Assembly: GCA_029979485.1 (NCBI GenBank)
Contig: JAPOHK010000053.1
Location: 1-6,360 of the forward strand
Origin: Candidatus Planktophila limnetica
GTDB taxonomy: Bacteria; Actinomycetota; Actinomycetes; Nanopelagicales; Nanopelagicaceae
Length of the DNA stretch: 6,360 nucleotides
Reading direction: 5' to 3'
Shown here: positions 5,747-6,360 of the stretch, in pieces
Layout of the letters: the number at the start of each line of letters is the position of its first letter
How positions within the stretch are numbered: position 1 is the stretch's first letter
Notes under the pieces: model-generated
Databases searched by the model: none
The model's input: only the letters and a program-made list of their open reading frames with translations
Told to the model about the DNA's origin: nothing
Position numbers and translations under genes: made by a program

Positions 5747-6360
5747 ATGGAGCGCACATATTCTGTAGAAACCTACGGATGTCAGATGAATGTTCACGAC
5801 TCCGAACGTATTGCAGGTTTGTTAGATGATGCGGGTTACATACCAGTCACAGAAGGCGAACAAGCTGACATAGTTGTTTTCAATACGTGCGCAGTTCGCG
5901 AGAATGCCGACAACAAACTTTATGGAAATTTGAGCTTCTTAGCCCCAATTAAAAAATTGAATCCCGGTATGCAAATTGCAGTCGGCGGATGCTTGGCGCA
6001 AAAAGATCAATCAATAATCTTAAAGAAAGCACCATATGTCGATGTTGTTTTTGGAACACATAACGTTGGATCACTTCCTGCCTTACTAGAACGCGCAAGA
6101 ATTGAAGAAGAAGCCCAAATCGAAATTAAAGAAGCGCTAGAACACTTTCCATCAGCGCTTCCGGCGCGGCGTTTATCAGCTTTTTCAGCGTGGGTTTCAA
6201 TCTCCGTTGGTTGCAATAACACCTGCACATTTTGCATAGTTCCGACCCTTCGCGGAATCGAAAAAGATCGAAGTGAAGATGAAATTCTGCGAGAGATTCG
6301 CGCTCTAGTCGCGCAAGGTGTCATCGAAATTACTCTGCTTGGGCAAAACGTAAATGCCTA
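5747..6360 (+). CDS. miaB: MiaB, tRNA-2-methylthio-N6-dimethylallyladenosine synthase, 5' part
   Basis: This radical-SAM methylthiotransferase converts i6A37 to ms2i6A37 in tRNAs that read UNN codons. The first 204 codons are present and the frame runs off the window; full MiaB proteins have about 440-500 residues. The N-terminal UPF0004 domain carries Cys12 (TYGCQMN), Cys48 ([10 protein letters not shown]) and Cys82 (GGCLAQ), ligands of the auxiliary iron-sulphur cluster. The radical-SAM CxxxCxxC is at Cys156, Cys160 and Cys163 ([12 protein letters not shown]), followed by LRGIEKDRS and the LLGQNVNA strand typical of MiaB. The ATG start has AGGA 8 nt upstream. It lies 22 nt after the amidotransferase stop, so co-transcription is likely, although TAGGAT just before the start could also be a weak -10 box. 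The link to the amine cluster is probably positional, not functional. Confidence 0.97.
   Translation, partial: MERTYSVETYGCQMNVHDSERIAGLLDDAGYIPVTEGEQADIVVFNTCAVRENADNKLYGNLSFLAPIKKLNPGMQIAVGGCLAQKDQSIILKKAPYVDVVFGTHNVGSLPALLERARIEEEAQIEIKEALEHFPSALPARRLSAFSAWVSISVGCNNTCTFCIVPTLRGIEKDRSEDEILREIRALVAQGVIEITLLGQNVNA

Noticed and set aside
6007..6324. Minus-strand 105-residue frame near the right edge
   Set aside because: It is antisense to miaB, whose radical-SAM cysteines lie in exactly this region.

Overview
The window looks like chromosomal DNA of a moderate-GC actinobacterium. Coding sequence is roughly 45-48 % GC, start codons are mixed (ATG, GTG, TTG), and MiaB has an actinobacterial-looking IVPxLRGxEKDR segment. 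The gene order glutamine synthetase-like > aldehyde dehydrogenase > short-chain dehydrogenase resembles the Mycobacterium tuberculosis cluster glnA4 (Rv2860c) - Rv2859c - aldC (Rv2858c) - Rv2857c, as I remember it. A streamlined freshwater or marine actinobacterium (acI / Nanopelagicales type) would fit, but that is inference from composition and compact spacing.

Layout. The minus strand, read from 4851 down to 1, carries an APC-family permease (4851-3310), a strong intrinsic terminator (3301-3257), a GlnA4/PuuA-type gamma-glutamyl-amide synthetase (3228-1870), an aldehyde dehydrogenase (1866-508) and an SDR dehydrogenase cut by the window edge (481-<1). A 132-bp divergent intergenic region (4852-4983) holds a TetR-like palindrome and a second short inverted repeat. 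The plus strand then carries a class II glutamine amidotransferase-like Ntn hydrolase (4984-5724) and, 22 nt later, the 5' part of miaB (5747->6360). No RNA genes, mobile elements, CRISPR arrays or gene-free stretches above 300 bp were seen.

How the genes may work together. The permease would import an amine or amino compound. The GS-like enzyme would gamma-glutamylate its amino group. The aldehyde dehydrogenase, perhaps with the SDR, would oxidise the carbon skeleton, and a hydrolase would release glutamate. This is the logic of the E. coli Puu pathway and of actinobacterial GlnA3/GlnA4 pathways. The substrate (putrescine or other polyamine, ethanolamine, or another amine) cannot be read from the sequence. 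The class I gamma-glutamyl hydrolase (PuuD / Rv2859c type) expected between the GS and ALDH genes is absent: only three bases separate them. The divergently transcribed class II amidotransferase is the only candidate in view for the deglutamylation step.

Main oddities: a sharply bounded 174-bp tract of very high GC3 inside the SDR gene (a recombination mosaic or an assembly chimera), the missing class I hydrolase, the strong terminator 28 nt upstream of the GS-like start, and an operator-like palindrome with no regulator gene in the window.
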